This document shows positions 16,326 to 24,963 of a stretch of 40,023 bases of DNA, one piece after another. The notes below the pieces were generated by a model. It saw nothing but the letters and a program-made list of their open reading frames with translations. It ran no database searches and had not been told where the DNA came from. The stretch is taken from NCBI GenBank assembly GCA_016744655.1, contig JADGDY010000025.1, positions 1-40,023 on the forward strand. Direction: 5' to 3'. Within the stretch, counting starts at the first letter, position 1. Every line of letters begins with the position of its first letter. Origin of the DNA: Bacteroidales bacterium (GTDB lineage: Bacteria; Bacteroidota; Bacteroidia; Bacteroidales; UBA12170). The translations under genes and the position numbers were made by a program.

Positions 16326-16505
16326 ATGAAAAAACACAATTGCGAAGAATGTAAGCTACGAGCAAAACACGACAAATCTCCTAAATCTTTTCTTGGTAGA
16401 TTCTGGAGATGGCATATCAACTTCTGTCCTGGATGGAAGGGCTATATGAAAGATATGGATGATACAACAAAGTCTGAAATAAAATTACAATATAACTTAA
16501 AATAA
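16326..16505 (+). CDS. Small basic Cys-containing protein, 59 residues
   Basis: Starts MKKHNCEECKLRAKHDKSPK and continues with GRFWRWHINFCPGWKGYMK. It has a C-x2-C pair near the N-terminus and a third cysteine in the aromatic-rich middle, which suggests a metal site or a redox-active role. No signal peptide. It lies 10 bases before the DsrE-like gene and ends with the same AT-rich spacing, so it is likely co-transcribed. The pattern (CxxC, then FLGRFWRWH) looks like a conserved small protein rather than a chance frame. I do not know a function. Confidence 0.6.
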   Translation: MKKHNCEECKLRAKHDKSPKSFLGRFWRWHINFCPGWKGYMKDMDDTTKSEIKLQYNLK

Positions 16506-16515
16506 AAACAACAAA

Positions 16516-16848
16516 ATGGACAAATTAAATATCCTCTGGACCAGCAACGATAAAGATACTTTTCAAAGTATGATTTCTATGTATTCCCTCAATTCTATCA
16601 AAAGTAATTGGTGGGATGAGGTGAATATTATTATTTGGGGAGGGTCTTCAAAATTAGCAGGTCATGACGAGGAAATTCAGCAAGATATTAAAATGCTTCT
16701 AGAAGCAGGAGTAAGTGTAGAGGCTTGTAAGGCTTGTGCCGACAAGTTTAAAACCACTACGGTTTTAGAAAGCTTGGGAGTAGATGTGAAATATATGAGT
16801 AAGTTAACTGGCATCATAAAAAGGGGCGAACATATGATTACTATTTAA
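16516..16848 (+). CDS. DsrE-family-like small protein
   Basis: A 110-residue alpha/beta protein of the DsrE/DsrF type: opening beta strand NILWTSND, a helix, VNIIIWGGSSKLAG, a helix, VSVEACKACADKF with two cysteines, and a closing GVDVKYM. Family members handle sulfur transfer or bind small redox ligands; the C-x2-C here (ACKAC) is at the position where sulfur-relay members carry their active cysteine. Adjacent genes for Cys-rich small proteins suggest a shared redox or metal theme, which is inference. Confidence 0.78.
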   Translation: MDKLNILWTSNDKDTFQSMISMYSLNSIKSNWWDEVNIIIWGGSSKLAGHDEEIQQDIKMLLEAGVSVEACKACADKFKTTTVLESLGVDVKYMSKLTGIIKRGEHMITI

Positions 16849-16891
16849 TAAATTGTGAGATTTTGAGAGACGAAATAGTGGATGAAAGATT

Positions 16892-16899
16892 TACCTTTG
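16892..16899 (+). promoter_or_regulatory. -7 box TACCTTTG of the Cys-rich small protein gene
   Basis: A perfect TAnnTTTG ending 33 bases before the ATG at 16932, so this gene may have its own promoter in addition to upstream readthrough. Confidence 0.5.
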
Positions 16900-16931
16900 T
16901 ATCCACAATTTTCAATTAAAACTAATCAGAA

Positions 16932-17198
16932 ATGTCAGAAAATTACAAATTCTCTCAGCATAAAAAATGCGAATATTTCCCTTGCCATAAAGGAGTGAAA
17001 GAAGAGGAGTTTAATTGCTTGTTTTGTTATTGTCCGCTCTATATGCTTCAAGAAAAATGTGGAGGAAATTTCAAATATACCCAAGGCATAAAAGATTGTA
17101 GCAACTGTACCATTACTCATCGACCTGGTGGATATGAGCATGTGATGAGTAAGATGGGAATGATTATGAAAATAGGAAGCGAAAAGGGAGATTTATAA
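16932..17198 (+). CDS. Cysteine-rich small domain protein (PF04071 type)
   Basis: An 88-residue protein with the family pattern CEYFPCHKG, FNCLFCYCPLY, CGGN, then GIKDCSNCTITHRPGGYEHV. Eight cysteines and conserved histidines point to bound metal, probably zinc or an iron-sulfur centre. Relatives occur alone or fused to metabolic enzymes, and no biochemical role is fixed. It is the last gene of the plus-strand group and is followed by a strong hairpin. Confidence 0.85.
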   Translation: MSENYKFSQHKKCEYFPCHKGVKEEEFNCLFCYCPLYMLQEKCGGNFKYTQGIKDCSNCTITHRPGGYEHVMSKMGMIMKIGSEKGDL

Positions 17199-17239
17199 GC
17201 TATCATTCAATGATTAAATCTAATCACTTTTGTATATAA

Positions 17240-17276
17240 AAACAGGAAGATGTGATTTTGAAACACCTTCCTGTTT
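17240..17276. terminator. Bidirectional hairpin terminator
   Basis: A perfect 10-base-pair stem, AAACAGGAAG / CTTCCTGTTT, with a 17-base loop. It lies between two convergent genes, 42 bases after the stop at 17198 and 26 bases from the stop at 17302, with A- and T-rich flanks on both sides. Confidence 0.75.
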
Positions 17277-17301
17277 AATTTATTATAAGTGATATATGTG
17301 A

Positions 17302-20300
17302 TTAGCTTTGAGCTTTTTTAATATCAAATACACTTCTTTCAATTTTCTTACTTATCAATTTGTATTCTGGATCTATGCTTACCTTGGCAGGCTTGCTTCC
17401 CAATTTTATTTTTAAATGGTTTTCACCAGAATGGATTTTAAGCTTTTGTAAAAAGATTTCTTTTCCATTGCTTTTGTTTATAGCAATTTCAATATAATCA
17501 TTCATATTAGCCAATTTTTCTTTGCCAAGTCCGTCAGCATAATATTTTTCAGCATTAACAGTAAGTTGCACGAAATACTCAAACTTCTCGTTTCGCTCAT
17601 AGGTGGCCTCAGTAATTTCGATATCGTAGAAACTAATTTTTTCTAAGCCATCAGTGACCAAATATTGTAGAGAATCAGGCGTAATAGACTTCAGTTCTTC
17701 AACAAAATCGAGAGTTGTAGTATAAGGGGCTCCTCTAAATTTCTTCTCATTAATAAACTTAGAAGTTAGCTGAACCAATTGGTCGTCTCCCAAATAATCG
17801 TTTATAGTATTTAAAACAATGATTCCTTTTTGATAGTAAATATCCTGTTGATGTCCCCAAACTGTTGACAAAGGCTGCTCCTCAAATGATTCGTTTTGGC
17901 GAGACATTAAATACCTATTCATTTCTTGTCGAAGAAACTTCCTCATTTTTACTTTTCCGAATATATCTTCAATCACCTTTAAAGAGCTAAATTGGGTTAA
18001 AGATTCCATTAGCATTTGTGCTCCCTCAGTGTCCGCAGCTATTAAATGATGTGCCAACCATTGGTGAGCCATCTCATGAGCCGTTACCCATAAAGGATAA
18101 TCTATCTTTAGGTCAGCAAATTCAGTTTCTTCATCTTGTTCCCGTAAATCAGCAATAAACCCAAGTCCTTCAGAGTAGGGTATCATGGCTGGGAATGACT
18201 GTGCGAAACTGGCATATCTAGGGAACTCAACAATCTTAAGCTCTGGATGCGGATATGAACAATAATGCTGTGAATAATAGCTTAAGGACGCTTTTACTCC
18301 TCTTATAATATTGGAGATATTGTATTCGTGACCTTGATGATAATATACCTTTATATCTACTGCTTGCATACTAGAATCCTCAGGAATCCACTTGTCTTCA
18401 ATAATTTCATATTGTGCACTCAAAACTGCATAATAATGAATCAATGGAACATCACTCACATATTGATAATAATTTCTCCCATTACTATTCCACTGCTTTG
18501 TGCAATATCCTGGAGCCAGTGCAATTTGATCTTCTGATGTGCTCACTTGTAAATTTAGTCGAATAAAGTCTGCATCATCAGTGATAAAATTATTCTTTAT
18601 AGCTAAGGGATCGTCTCTAAAGTTCTCGTTTCTTTTTTCTGGTAAATCATGCTTCTCTCTGAGTTTCCTTCTGGATATTTCTCGGGAACTTTCATATCCC
18701 ATGGAAGGTAAAATACTACTATTGATAAAGGTTCCATTTTTATGAGACATTACGTCAACCCCACTATTTGTAAAGCCTTCAACTTTATACTCAAACTTAA
18801 AAGATAAAGAAATACTATCTCCTGGCAACAAGCTATTTTGTAGTTGATACATATAGAAATTATGCTCCTTATCTTCTAGAATTACCTCATGTTTTCTTCC
18901 AAACTCAAATGAAGCTATATAGTCTTTATCCATATTAAAAATGAGGGTATCAATAACAGATAGAGATTTGTTTTTTAAGGTGTAAATACCTTCTATGCTC
19001 ACATTACCAGTTTCTGGAAACAGATCATATTTCATATCGGCAGCAACAATTCTTGCTTGCTCCATGTGCTCGTACTTCTTATATAGTTGTTCATATTCTA
19101 AACTTGATTTTTCCAACTCATATGAAGTTTTGAAATCGTTTATAATATGTGTGTTATAGAAAATATAAGAACCCATTCCGACAAATAAAACTACTAGAAG
19201 GAGCATAAAAGACCGAGTTTTTCTCCAGTTTTGTTTAAACTTTTCGAATCTAGTAGCCATACCCTCCTCTGTTCCTCTTACCAGAAAATCTCGAGCGATT
19301 AATACCAAAATAGCTGCAAAACTCAGCCAATAAAAGCGATATAATAAAACAACCCACATTCCTTCGGAAAAACCATTCATATCGGAATACATATAATTGG
19401 GTTCGGAGTTAAATATGAACAGATTATTCTGGAGAACTACAGATGCAAATTGAGCATCCCAAATATAATAGATGATCATTATGGAGTATGCTAAGAATTT
19501 GTGGTTTACCATAACCTGAACGAAAAAAGCCAAGAAAATGATGAGTAAATAAGAAGAAAACTGTAAGCCCAAAACAGACTGAATATATAAGCCAATTTCA
19601 AAATGATAGTATTCTCGTGAAACCTGCACAAGCACACCACTAATCACTAAAATGGTTAATGTAAGAAATACGGCCGATGTTAATGCTAATATTTTTGAAC
19701 CTAAAACTTGCCAATTATAGAGTGGTAAAACCCCTTCTATTTCATTGGTTTTTAGTTGTCGCGATTGCCAAACCATTTCACCTGAAAAGAGAATAATGAC
19801 TATCATAACGAATAGATTGAATGTTCCTCCAAGAATTCCAATGACCTGATAGGTAACAGGGTAGGTTTCGGTATCGAATAATTTACCAATGGCTTGTGAA
19901 CTGATAATTAAAAAGCCTATTCCAACCAACAATATAAGCTTAAAATAGATATTTGAAACCAATCCTTTTAATTCTTTTTTAAATAAAGAAGCAAAAACTT
20001 TGCGTTTATATTTTGCTCCAAAAGTAGTTTTGGAACTGATAAAATAATGATTATACTGGGCTCTGGAATGCTTAGATACAGTAATAGCTTTATTCTTTTT
20101 TCGAGGCAAAACACCTTCTATATCAAAGCTAAATCTAAAACGAAAATATCCAAATAGGAGTGTAATAAATCCAATTCCCACCCAAAGAAGGCGATTTAAA
20201 AGATATACGCTTTCGAGAGGAATAGATTTAGTATTGGCTTCATCGGTTGAAAAATTAGAACTCACCTTCATGGACGATGCCATACCAAATGGGTCGAGCA

Positions 20301-20934
20301 GTGCAGCCAGAGTTTGATTATCTAAATCGTTTATTAGTCTTCCTCCAATGGCATAAAGTACATATAAACCAATGATTACAAACCAATTTACAATGATATT
20401 TCTCAACAAAAGCGTTAATGTGAAAAAGATAGAAATAACGAAAAACAAATTAGGAATGATTCTAGTGAGATAAGTATTTACATAGGCCATAGGTAATATT
20501 TCACCAAACATGGAACTATTTAAATAGGGCATTTCGGAGCCTGCTAAAAGGCCAATGGCAGGACCAATAAAAATAAATATATTGATGATAAGGGCCGCAA
20601 TAAATCTCGAAAATAGATAATTGAATTTAGAAACCTGGGTGGTAAAAGTTAGCGATTGGCTATTGTATTTAAAGTCTTTATAGATGATATTGCTCACTAT
20701 ACCAGCTGTAATAAAAATACCTAAGAAACTGAATAACGATAATACCAAATCAATCACCATAGGAGAATTAAGTTTGATATTATCCCCTGCTATCTGTATT
20801 TGAAGAGAGGGAAATGCCCCACCAATTGCATTGATAAACAAAAAAGCCAGAGAAAACATAATTAAGAAATAAATGTATGTCACTTTACTTCTAAAAGCTG
20901 TTTTCAATTCAAATAAAATGAGTTGAATAAACAT
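17302..20934 (-). CDS. ABC transporter permease fused to M1-family aminopeptidase
   Basis: A 1210-residue membrane protein. Residues about 1-260 form an ABC-2 type permease block of several helices. A second membrane block spans about 330-590. Beyond a helix near 600 lies a large periplasmic peptidase domain. Its zinc site is H953-E-M-A-H957 with E977 in MLMESLTQF, a 19-residue spacing typical of ABC-linked M1 domains (one longer than classical M1), and YYQKG supplies the catalytic tyrosine. The ATPase gene is 11 bases upstream. Together they should form a transporter whose outer part trims or binds peptides. The substrate is unknown. Confidence 0.92.
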   Translation of the reverse strand: MFIQLILFELKTAFRSKVTYIYFLIMFSLAFLFINAIGGAFPSLQIQIAGDNIKLNSPMVIDLVLSLFSFLGIFITAGIVSNIIYKDFKYNSQSLTFTTQVSKFNYLFSRFIAALIINIFIFIGPAIGLLAGSEMPYLNSSMFGEILPMAYVNTYLTRIIPNLFFVISIFFTLTLLLRNIIVNWFVIIGLYVLYAIGGRLINDLDNQTLAALLDPFGMASSMKVSSNFSTDEANTKSIPLESVYLLNRLLWVGIGFITLLFGYFRFRFSFDIEGVLPRKKNKAITVSKHSRAQYNHYFISSKTTFGAKYKRKVFASLFKKELKGLVSNIYFKLILLVGIGFLIISSQAIGKLFDTETYPVTYQVIGILGGTFNLFVMIVIILFSGEMVWQSRQLKTNEIEGVLPLYNWQVLGSKILALTSAVFLTLTILVISGVLVQVSREYYHFEIGLYIQSVLGLQFSSYLLIIFLAFFVQVMVNHKFLAYSIMIIYYIWDAQFASVVLQNNLFIFNSEPNYMYSDMNGFSEGMWVVLLYRFYWLSFAAILVLIARDFLVRGTEEGMATRFEKFKQNWRKTRSFMLLLVVLFVGMGSYIFYNTHIINDFKTSYELEKSSLEYEQLYKKYEHMEQARIVAADMKYDLFPETGNVSIEGIYTLKNKSLSVIDTLIFNMDKDYIASFEFGRKHEVILEDKEHNFYMYQLQNSLLPGDSISLSFKFEYKVEGFTNSGVDVMSHKNGTFINSSILPSMGYESSREISRRKLREKHDLPEKRNENFRDDPLAIKNNFITDDADFIRLNLQVSTSEDQIALAPGYCTKQWNSNGRNYYQYVSDVPLIHYYAVLSAQYEIIEDKWIPEDSSMQAVDIKVYYHQGHEYNISNIIRGVKASLSYYSQHYCSYPHPELKIVEFPRYASFAQSFPAMIPYSEGLGFIADLREQDEETEFADLKIDYPLWVTAHEMAHQWLAHHLIAADTEGAQMLMESLTQFSSLKVIEDIFGKVKMRKFLRQEMNRYLMSRQNESFEEQPLSTVWGHQQDIYYQKGIIVLNTINDYLGDDQLVQLTSKFINEKKFRGAPYTTTLDFVEELKSITPDSLQYLVTDGLEKISFYDIEITEATYERNEKFEYFVQLTVNAEKYYADGLGKEKLANMNDYIEIAINKSNGKEIFLQKLKIHSGENHLKIKLGSKPAKVSIDPEYKLISKKIERSVFDIKKAQS

Positions 20935-20945
20935 AATAATAAGTT

Positions 20946-21812
20946 TTAATAATTTAACGCAGTAAAATAAACATCCTCCAATCCTGGCTTTGTTTGCTTA
21001 AATCCGTCTCCAGGGTCTTCTTCGTCAAATACATGAACCAAAGGTTTCCCCGAATTTAGATGAGAATATATAACCTGATGGTTTTTGGAGACCTCTTCAA
21101 ACTCTGATTTTTCAATTTTCTTGGTCCATATTTTGCCTTCTATTTCATTTAGCAAATTTTCAGGATGGCCTTTCAGCACCAATTGACCATTATTTATAAT
21201 GCCCATATCATTGCATAAATCATTAATATCATCCACAATATGAGTAGAAAGAATCACAATTTTATTCTCACTGATATCACTTAAGAGATTATTAAACTTT
21301 ACCCTTTCAGCAGGGTCGAGACCTGCAGTTGGCTCGTCTACAATTATAAGTTTTGGATCGCCCAGAAGTGCAATAGCAATTCCGAACCTTTGTTTCATTC
21401 CACCCGAGAAAGTATGAACGTGTTTTTTTCTATGCTCAAATAAATTTACCGTTTCCAGAAGTCTCGTAACACTCTCTTTTCTCTCTTTTTTATCCAAAAT
21501 TCCCTTGAGAAGAGCATAATGATCCAACAGTTGTAATGCACTAATTTTGGGATAAACACCAAACTCCTGAGGCAAGTATCCCAAGAGTTTTTTAAGCTCA
21601 TTGTTTTGCTTTAAAATATTTAAATCATCGAGCATAATGCTTCCCGAATCAGCAGATTGTAAAGTCGCTATTGTTCTCATTAAAGAACTTTTGCCTGCTC
21701 CATTCGGACCCAAAAGGCCATACATTCCTTCGCCCATTTCTAAGGAAAGATTGTTTAAAGCTTTAACACCATTGGGATAGGTCTTCGATAATTGGTCTAT
21801 TATTAATTTCAT
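20946..21812 (-). CDS. ABC transporter ATP-binding protein
   Basis: The nucleotide-binding subunit, 288 residues: Walker A GPNGAGKS (35-42), Q-loop in LPQEFG (80-84), signature SGGMKQ (136-141), Walker B LIIVDEP (155-161), D-loop GLDP and switch His in STHIVDD. It is of the ABC-2/CcmA-like type, and its C-terminal extension ends ...TKPGLEDVYFTALNY, common in ATPases that pair with ABC-2 permeases. It sits between the GLPGLI gene and the permease-aminopeptidase gene in one operon. Confidence 0.93.
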   Translation of the reverse strand: MKLIIDQLSKTYPNGVKALNNLSLEMGEGMYGLLGPNGAGKSSLMRTIATLQSADSGSIMLDDLNILKQNNELKKLLGYLPQEFGVYPKISALQLLDHYALLKGILDKKERKESVTRLLETVNLFEHRKKHVHTFSGGMKQRFGIAIALLGDPKLIIVDEPTAGLDPAERVKFNNLLSDISENKIVILSTHIVDDINDLCNDMGIINNGQLVLKGHPENLLNEIEGKIWTKKIEKSEFEEVSKNHQVIYSHLNSGKPLVHVFDEEDPGDGFKQTKPGLEDVYFTALNY

Positions 21813-21838
21813 ACTATTACTTTTTTAGATTGGTGTTT

Positions 21839-22528
21839 CTATTTTAATTCTTGCTGCAATTCTTCCATATATTCCTCCGTAAGGTCCGAAAGCTGCTCTT
21901 CAGTCACCTTAACAAAGCCTTCAGGCATTTTTAATACACTTTCATCTACCTTAATTTTTTCTAGATTTTTAAAGAGATAATTAATACTTTCTCCTGCAAT
22001 TTCAAGAACCAAACCCTCAACAGCTAACAAGCCCATTGGAGAATAATATTTTGGTAAATCGGAGCAATACCAAATTGTATAAGATTCCTCATCTGTTTTT
22101 AATTGGGCAGCTTTACACTTAAATCCACCTATATTTTTAGTTTCAGAGGATAGTGTAATAGCATCGGTTTTTTGATTGAATTTTGCCTCAGTATAGAACT
22201 TCTCATTACCAAACTCAGCAAAAGAATAACTCAAATCCTTCTTTTTATCAAGAAGCATATCAGCAGAAGATGTACTAATCATTACTCCTCCTTGATTTTC
22301 ATTTTTTATTTCTTTTAACCTTCCTAAATCATCTTTAAAAGTTAATTGAATATCGGTGGATACAAATTCTGGAATAAAGGCCTTCATTGCTTGCTGTTCT
22401 TCGCTTAAATTAGCATGTACATTTATTTTTTGCTCATATATGAGCACTCCTTGCTTAATTGTTTGAGAATAGCCAAAGCCCATAAATACAACACACATTA
22501 GAACTGAAATTAAAATCCCTTTATTCAT
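21839..22528 (-). CDS. GLPGLI family protein
   Basis: An exported protein of 229 residues with a signal peptide (1-21, ending GFGYSQ). The family core is recognisable: GGFKCKAAQLK, a WYCSDLP motif and AVEGLVLEI, which is the position of the eponymous GLPGLIL and here deviates from it. The family is confined to Bacteroidota and has no settled function; many members sit by transporters. It is the first gene of the operon with the ABC-M1 pair. A perfect -7 box TACATTTG lies on the minus strand at 22565-22558, 30 bases before the start. Confidence 0.86.
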   Translation of the reverse strand: MNKGILISVLMCVVFMGFGYSQTIKQGVLIYEQKINVHANLSEEQQAMKAFIPEFVSTDIQLTFKDDLGRLKEIKNENQGGVMISTSSADMLLDKKKDLSYSFAEFGNEKFYTEAKFNQKTDAITLSSETKNIGGFKCKAAQLKTDEESYTIWYCSDLPKYYSPMGLLAVEGLVLEIAGESINYLFKNLEKIKVDESVLKMPEGFVKVTEEQLSDLTEEYMEELQQELK

Positions 22529-22557
22529 CTTTTATCATTTTTGTTTATAATTGATAG

Positions 22558-22658
22558 CAAATGTATGGAGCAAATACCCTAGCTATTGTTATCGATGGGT
22601 TATTGAGTGTTATCGAGTGTTAACAGCCTTGATATTTAAGCTTTAGTGCTTACTTTTG
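22558..22658. promoter_or_regulatory. Divergent control region: two -7 boxes and a four-copy GTTA direct repeat
   Basis: Minus strand: TACATTTG at 22565-22558 for the GLPGLI/ABC operon. Plus strand: TACTTTTG at 22651-22658 for the histidine kinase. Between them are four in-line repeats, GTTATCGATGG (22588), GTTATTGAGT (22599), GTTATCGAGT (22609) and GTTAACAGCC (22619), with a period of 11, 10 and 10 bases. About 22 bases separate the array from each -7 box, so it covers the -33 zone of both promoters. OmpR-type regulators bind direct repeats of this period. Confidence 0.65.
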
Positions 22659-22681
22659 TATGGAATTAATTTGATATTATC

Positions 22682-24193
22682 ATTAAAAAACTTCGCTACA
22701 TAATCGTATTAATGATTTTCCCAATTTTGGGAATCATTAGCTTTCAGTCCTATTGGTTGATGCGTACCTATAAAATTAATGAGGAGCGTTTCGAAAAGGA
22801 TATCAATAGTTGTTTACAAGATGCTCTTGAATCTGATATCACTTCACAAACAGCCAATAAAATCCCTCAATTGGATAGTACCTTAAAATCCATTGATATT
22901 CATTCAAATGGATTTGACCCAGGCAAGGATGCAGAAATGGATGAATTGATGAGTATTCTTGCGAATAATGATTCGTCACAAGACGACAATATCAGCATAC
23001 ATTTTATGGGAATTGATGGGGATAGCACCGGATTATTACCTTTTGAAGCCTTAACGGATAGTATGACCCTTTATGGTGATACAAGCATTATTATTAATTC
23101 TAATCGGGGTTTAGATATGGAACAATCCTGGAAAGAATTGATACTTAAGATTATAGCTGATATGGTTGACTACCAAGCAGAATTTCAACCAATAGATTCT
23201 ATCTATAAGGAAAAGCTCAAAGAAAGAGGAATTGAATCTGACTATTTGTTGGCTATTTTTAAGGATGGTAAAATCTATGACTCAAATGCTAATGACAGTA
23301 GTATTTTTATTAAGTATGATGCGAAAATTATCATTGGAAAGGTTCTTGAAGGTTCATCGGAATTGAGGGCCGTTTTTCCACAAAAAACAGGATATTTATT
23401 GAGGAGTATGTGGATATCCCTTCTGTCTTCCTTATTGTTAACAATCGCTATTATTGGTACTTTTATCTATATGCTCATTGTCATTTTTATGCAAAAAAAG
23501 CTTTCTGATATGAAAAGCGATTTTATTAGCAATATGACCCACGAATTTAAAACACCAATTGCAACGGTCTCAGCGGCTATAGAATCCATGCAGAATTTTG
23601 GGGTTCTCGACGATAAAGAAAAAACAAATTCCTATCTTAATATTTCAAAAAAGGAACTGCATCGACTCAATTCCATGGTTGAGAAAGTGCTGGATATTTC
23701 AGCATATGAAAAGCAAAAAGTAAGCCTGAATAAAGAAGAAGTATTTCTGGCCGATACCATTGAAGAAGTAGCAGATAGATTTAGATTTCAAAAAACAGAA
23801 GTTATTATCAGTACCCATTTAGATAAACAAGTTTCAATATGGGCCGATAGAATGCATTTTGGAAATTTGATTAATAATTTATTGGATAATGCCATTAAAT
23901 ATTGTGACCAAAAAGCAGAAATAGAAATTCATTTTGAGAAGAAAGCTAAGGAAGCTATCATTCGGATTAAGGACAATGGTATTGGAATTTCAAAAGACCA
24001 TCAGAAATTAATTTTCGACCAGTTTTATAGAGTTCCAAACAACCACATTCATACTGTTAAAGGGTTTGGACTTGGCTTAAATTATGTTCAACATGTGGTT
24101 GCCCAACATGAGGGACAATTAGGATTAAAAAGCAAATTAGGGGAGGGCTCCGAATTCACCATACAACTACCTATTTATAATGAAAGCCTATAA
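22682..24193 (+). CDS. Sensor histidine kinase
   Basis: A membrane-bound kinase with HisKA and HATPase domains. The phosphoacceptor His (about residue 287) is in SNMTHEFKTPIA; the N box is NLLDNAIKY, G1 is DNGIGIS, the F box FDQFYRV and G2 GFGLGLNYV. A periplasmic sensor region spans about 30-235 between two helices. The first ATG (22712) would cut the first helix short (MIFPILGIISFQSYWL). Upstream codons without a stop give KKLRYIIVL, restoring a basic N-terminus and a full helix, but no ATG, GTG or TTG exists there. ATT at 22682, 24 bases after the -7 box, is my chosen start. It overlaps the response regulator gene by 14 bases. Confidence 0.85.
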   Translation: MKKLRYIIVLMIFPILGIISFQSYWLMRTYKINEERFEKDINSCLQDALESDITSQTANKIPQLDSTLKSIDIHSNGFDPGKDAEMDELMSILANNDSSQDDNISIHFMGIDGDSTGLLPFEALTDSMTLYGDTSIIINSNRGLDMEQSWKELILKIIADMVDYQAEFQPIDSIYKEKLKERGIESDYLLAIFKDGKIYDSNANDSSIFIKYDAKIIIGKVLEGSSELRAVFPQKTGYLLRSMWISLLSSLLLTIAIIGTFIYMLIVIFMQKKLSDMKSDFISNMTHEFKTPIATVSAAIESMQNFGVLDDKEKTNSYLNISKKELHRLNSMVEKVLDISAYEKQKVSLNKEEVFLADTIEEVADRFRFQKTEVIISTHLDKQVSIWADRMHFGNLINNLLDNAIKYCDQKAEIEIHFEKKAKEAIIRIKDNGIGISKDHQKLIFDQFYRVPNNHIHTVKGFGLGLNYVQHVVAQHEGQLGLKSKLGEGSEFTIQLPIYNESL

Positions 24194-24869
24194 AATACTA
24201 TACGTAGAGGATGAAGAGGCTTTAGGTACTATAGTAAAAGATAGTATGGAAAGTCGAAATTATGAGGTTTTGTTTTGTAAAAATGCGAATGAGGGCCTTT
24301 ATGCATTCAGAACAAAAAAACCAGACATCTGTATTTTAGATGTTATGATGCCGGGTATAAATGGATTTGAACTAGGGAAACAAATTCGAAATTTAGACCC
24401 CAATATTCCAATTATCTTTTTAACCGCTCGTTCACAAACAAGCGATGTAGTAAAAGGTTTTGAAATTGGTGCACACGATTATGTAAAAAAGCCTTTCAGT
24501 ATTGAAGAATTACTGATCAGGATACAATCTATTTTAAAGAGAAAATCACAAGATTTCAGCCAAGAGATTAAAGAAACGGTTGTGCCTTTAGGAGATTATC
24601 GTTTTCATTATGATAAGCAAATATTGATACATCAAAAGCATGAAAAAAAACTCACACATCGGGAATGTGAGATTCTTAAAATGCTATGCGAAAACCGAAA
24701 TCAAGTCTTAGAAAGAGATAGTGTGCTGTTAAAACTTTGGGGTGATAATAATTTCTTTAATGCCAGGTCTATGGATGTTTTTATTACAAAACTTAGAAAG
24801 TATTTGGCAAAAGACTCCCGTGTTGAAATTGTAAATGTGAGGGGTATTGGATATAAATTGATTGTATAA
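24180..24869 (+). CDS. OmpR/PhoB-family response regulator
   Basis: A 229-residue regulator: receiver domain with acidic pocket E10/D11, phosphoacceptor D54 (LDVMMPG), T82 (LTAR) and K104 (KKPF), then a winged-helix effector domain ending DVFITKLRKYL ... IVNVRGIGYKLIV. It is the cognate partner of the overlapping kinase gene. It most likely binds the GTTA repeats at 22588-22628 and controls both its own operon and the divergent ABC/M1 operon. Confidence 0.94.
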   Translation: MKAYKILYVEDEEALGTIVKDSMESRNYEVLFCKNANEGLYAFRTKKPDICILDVMMPGINGFELGKQIRNLDPNIPIIFLTARSQTSDVVKGFEIGAHDYVKKPFSIEELLIRIQSILKRKSQDFSQEIKETVVPLGDYRFHYDKQILIHQKHEKKLTHRECEILKMLCENRNQVLERDSVLLKLWGDNNFFNARSMDVFITKLRKYLAKDSRVEIVNVRGIGYKLIV

Positions 24870-24963
24870 TTTTATTCAATAACATTTCTTGATAAACTAT
24901 TATATCCCAGACAAAATTTACTTCATTAAGTCCTATTTTAGCGAGAAACTACATAAGCATCAT

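Noticed and set aside
22588-22628. The GTTA repeats as a short CRISPR-like or VNTR array
   Set aside because: Units are 10-11 bases with no spacers, and the position between two promoters fits an operator far better.
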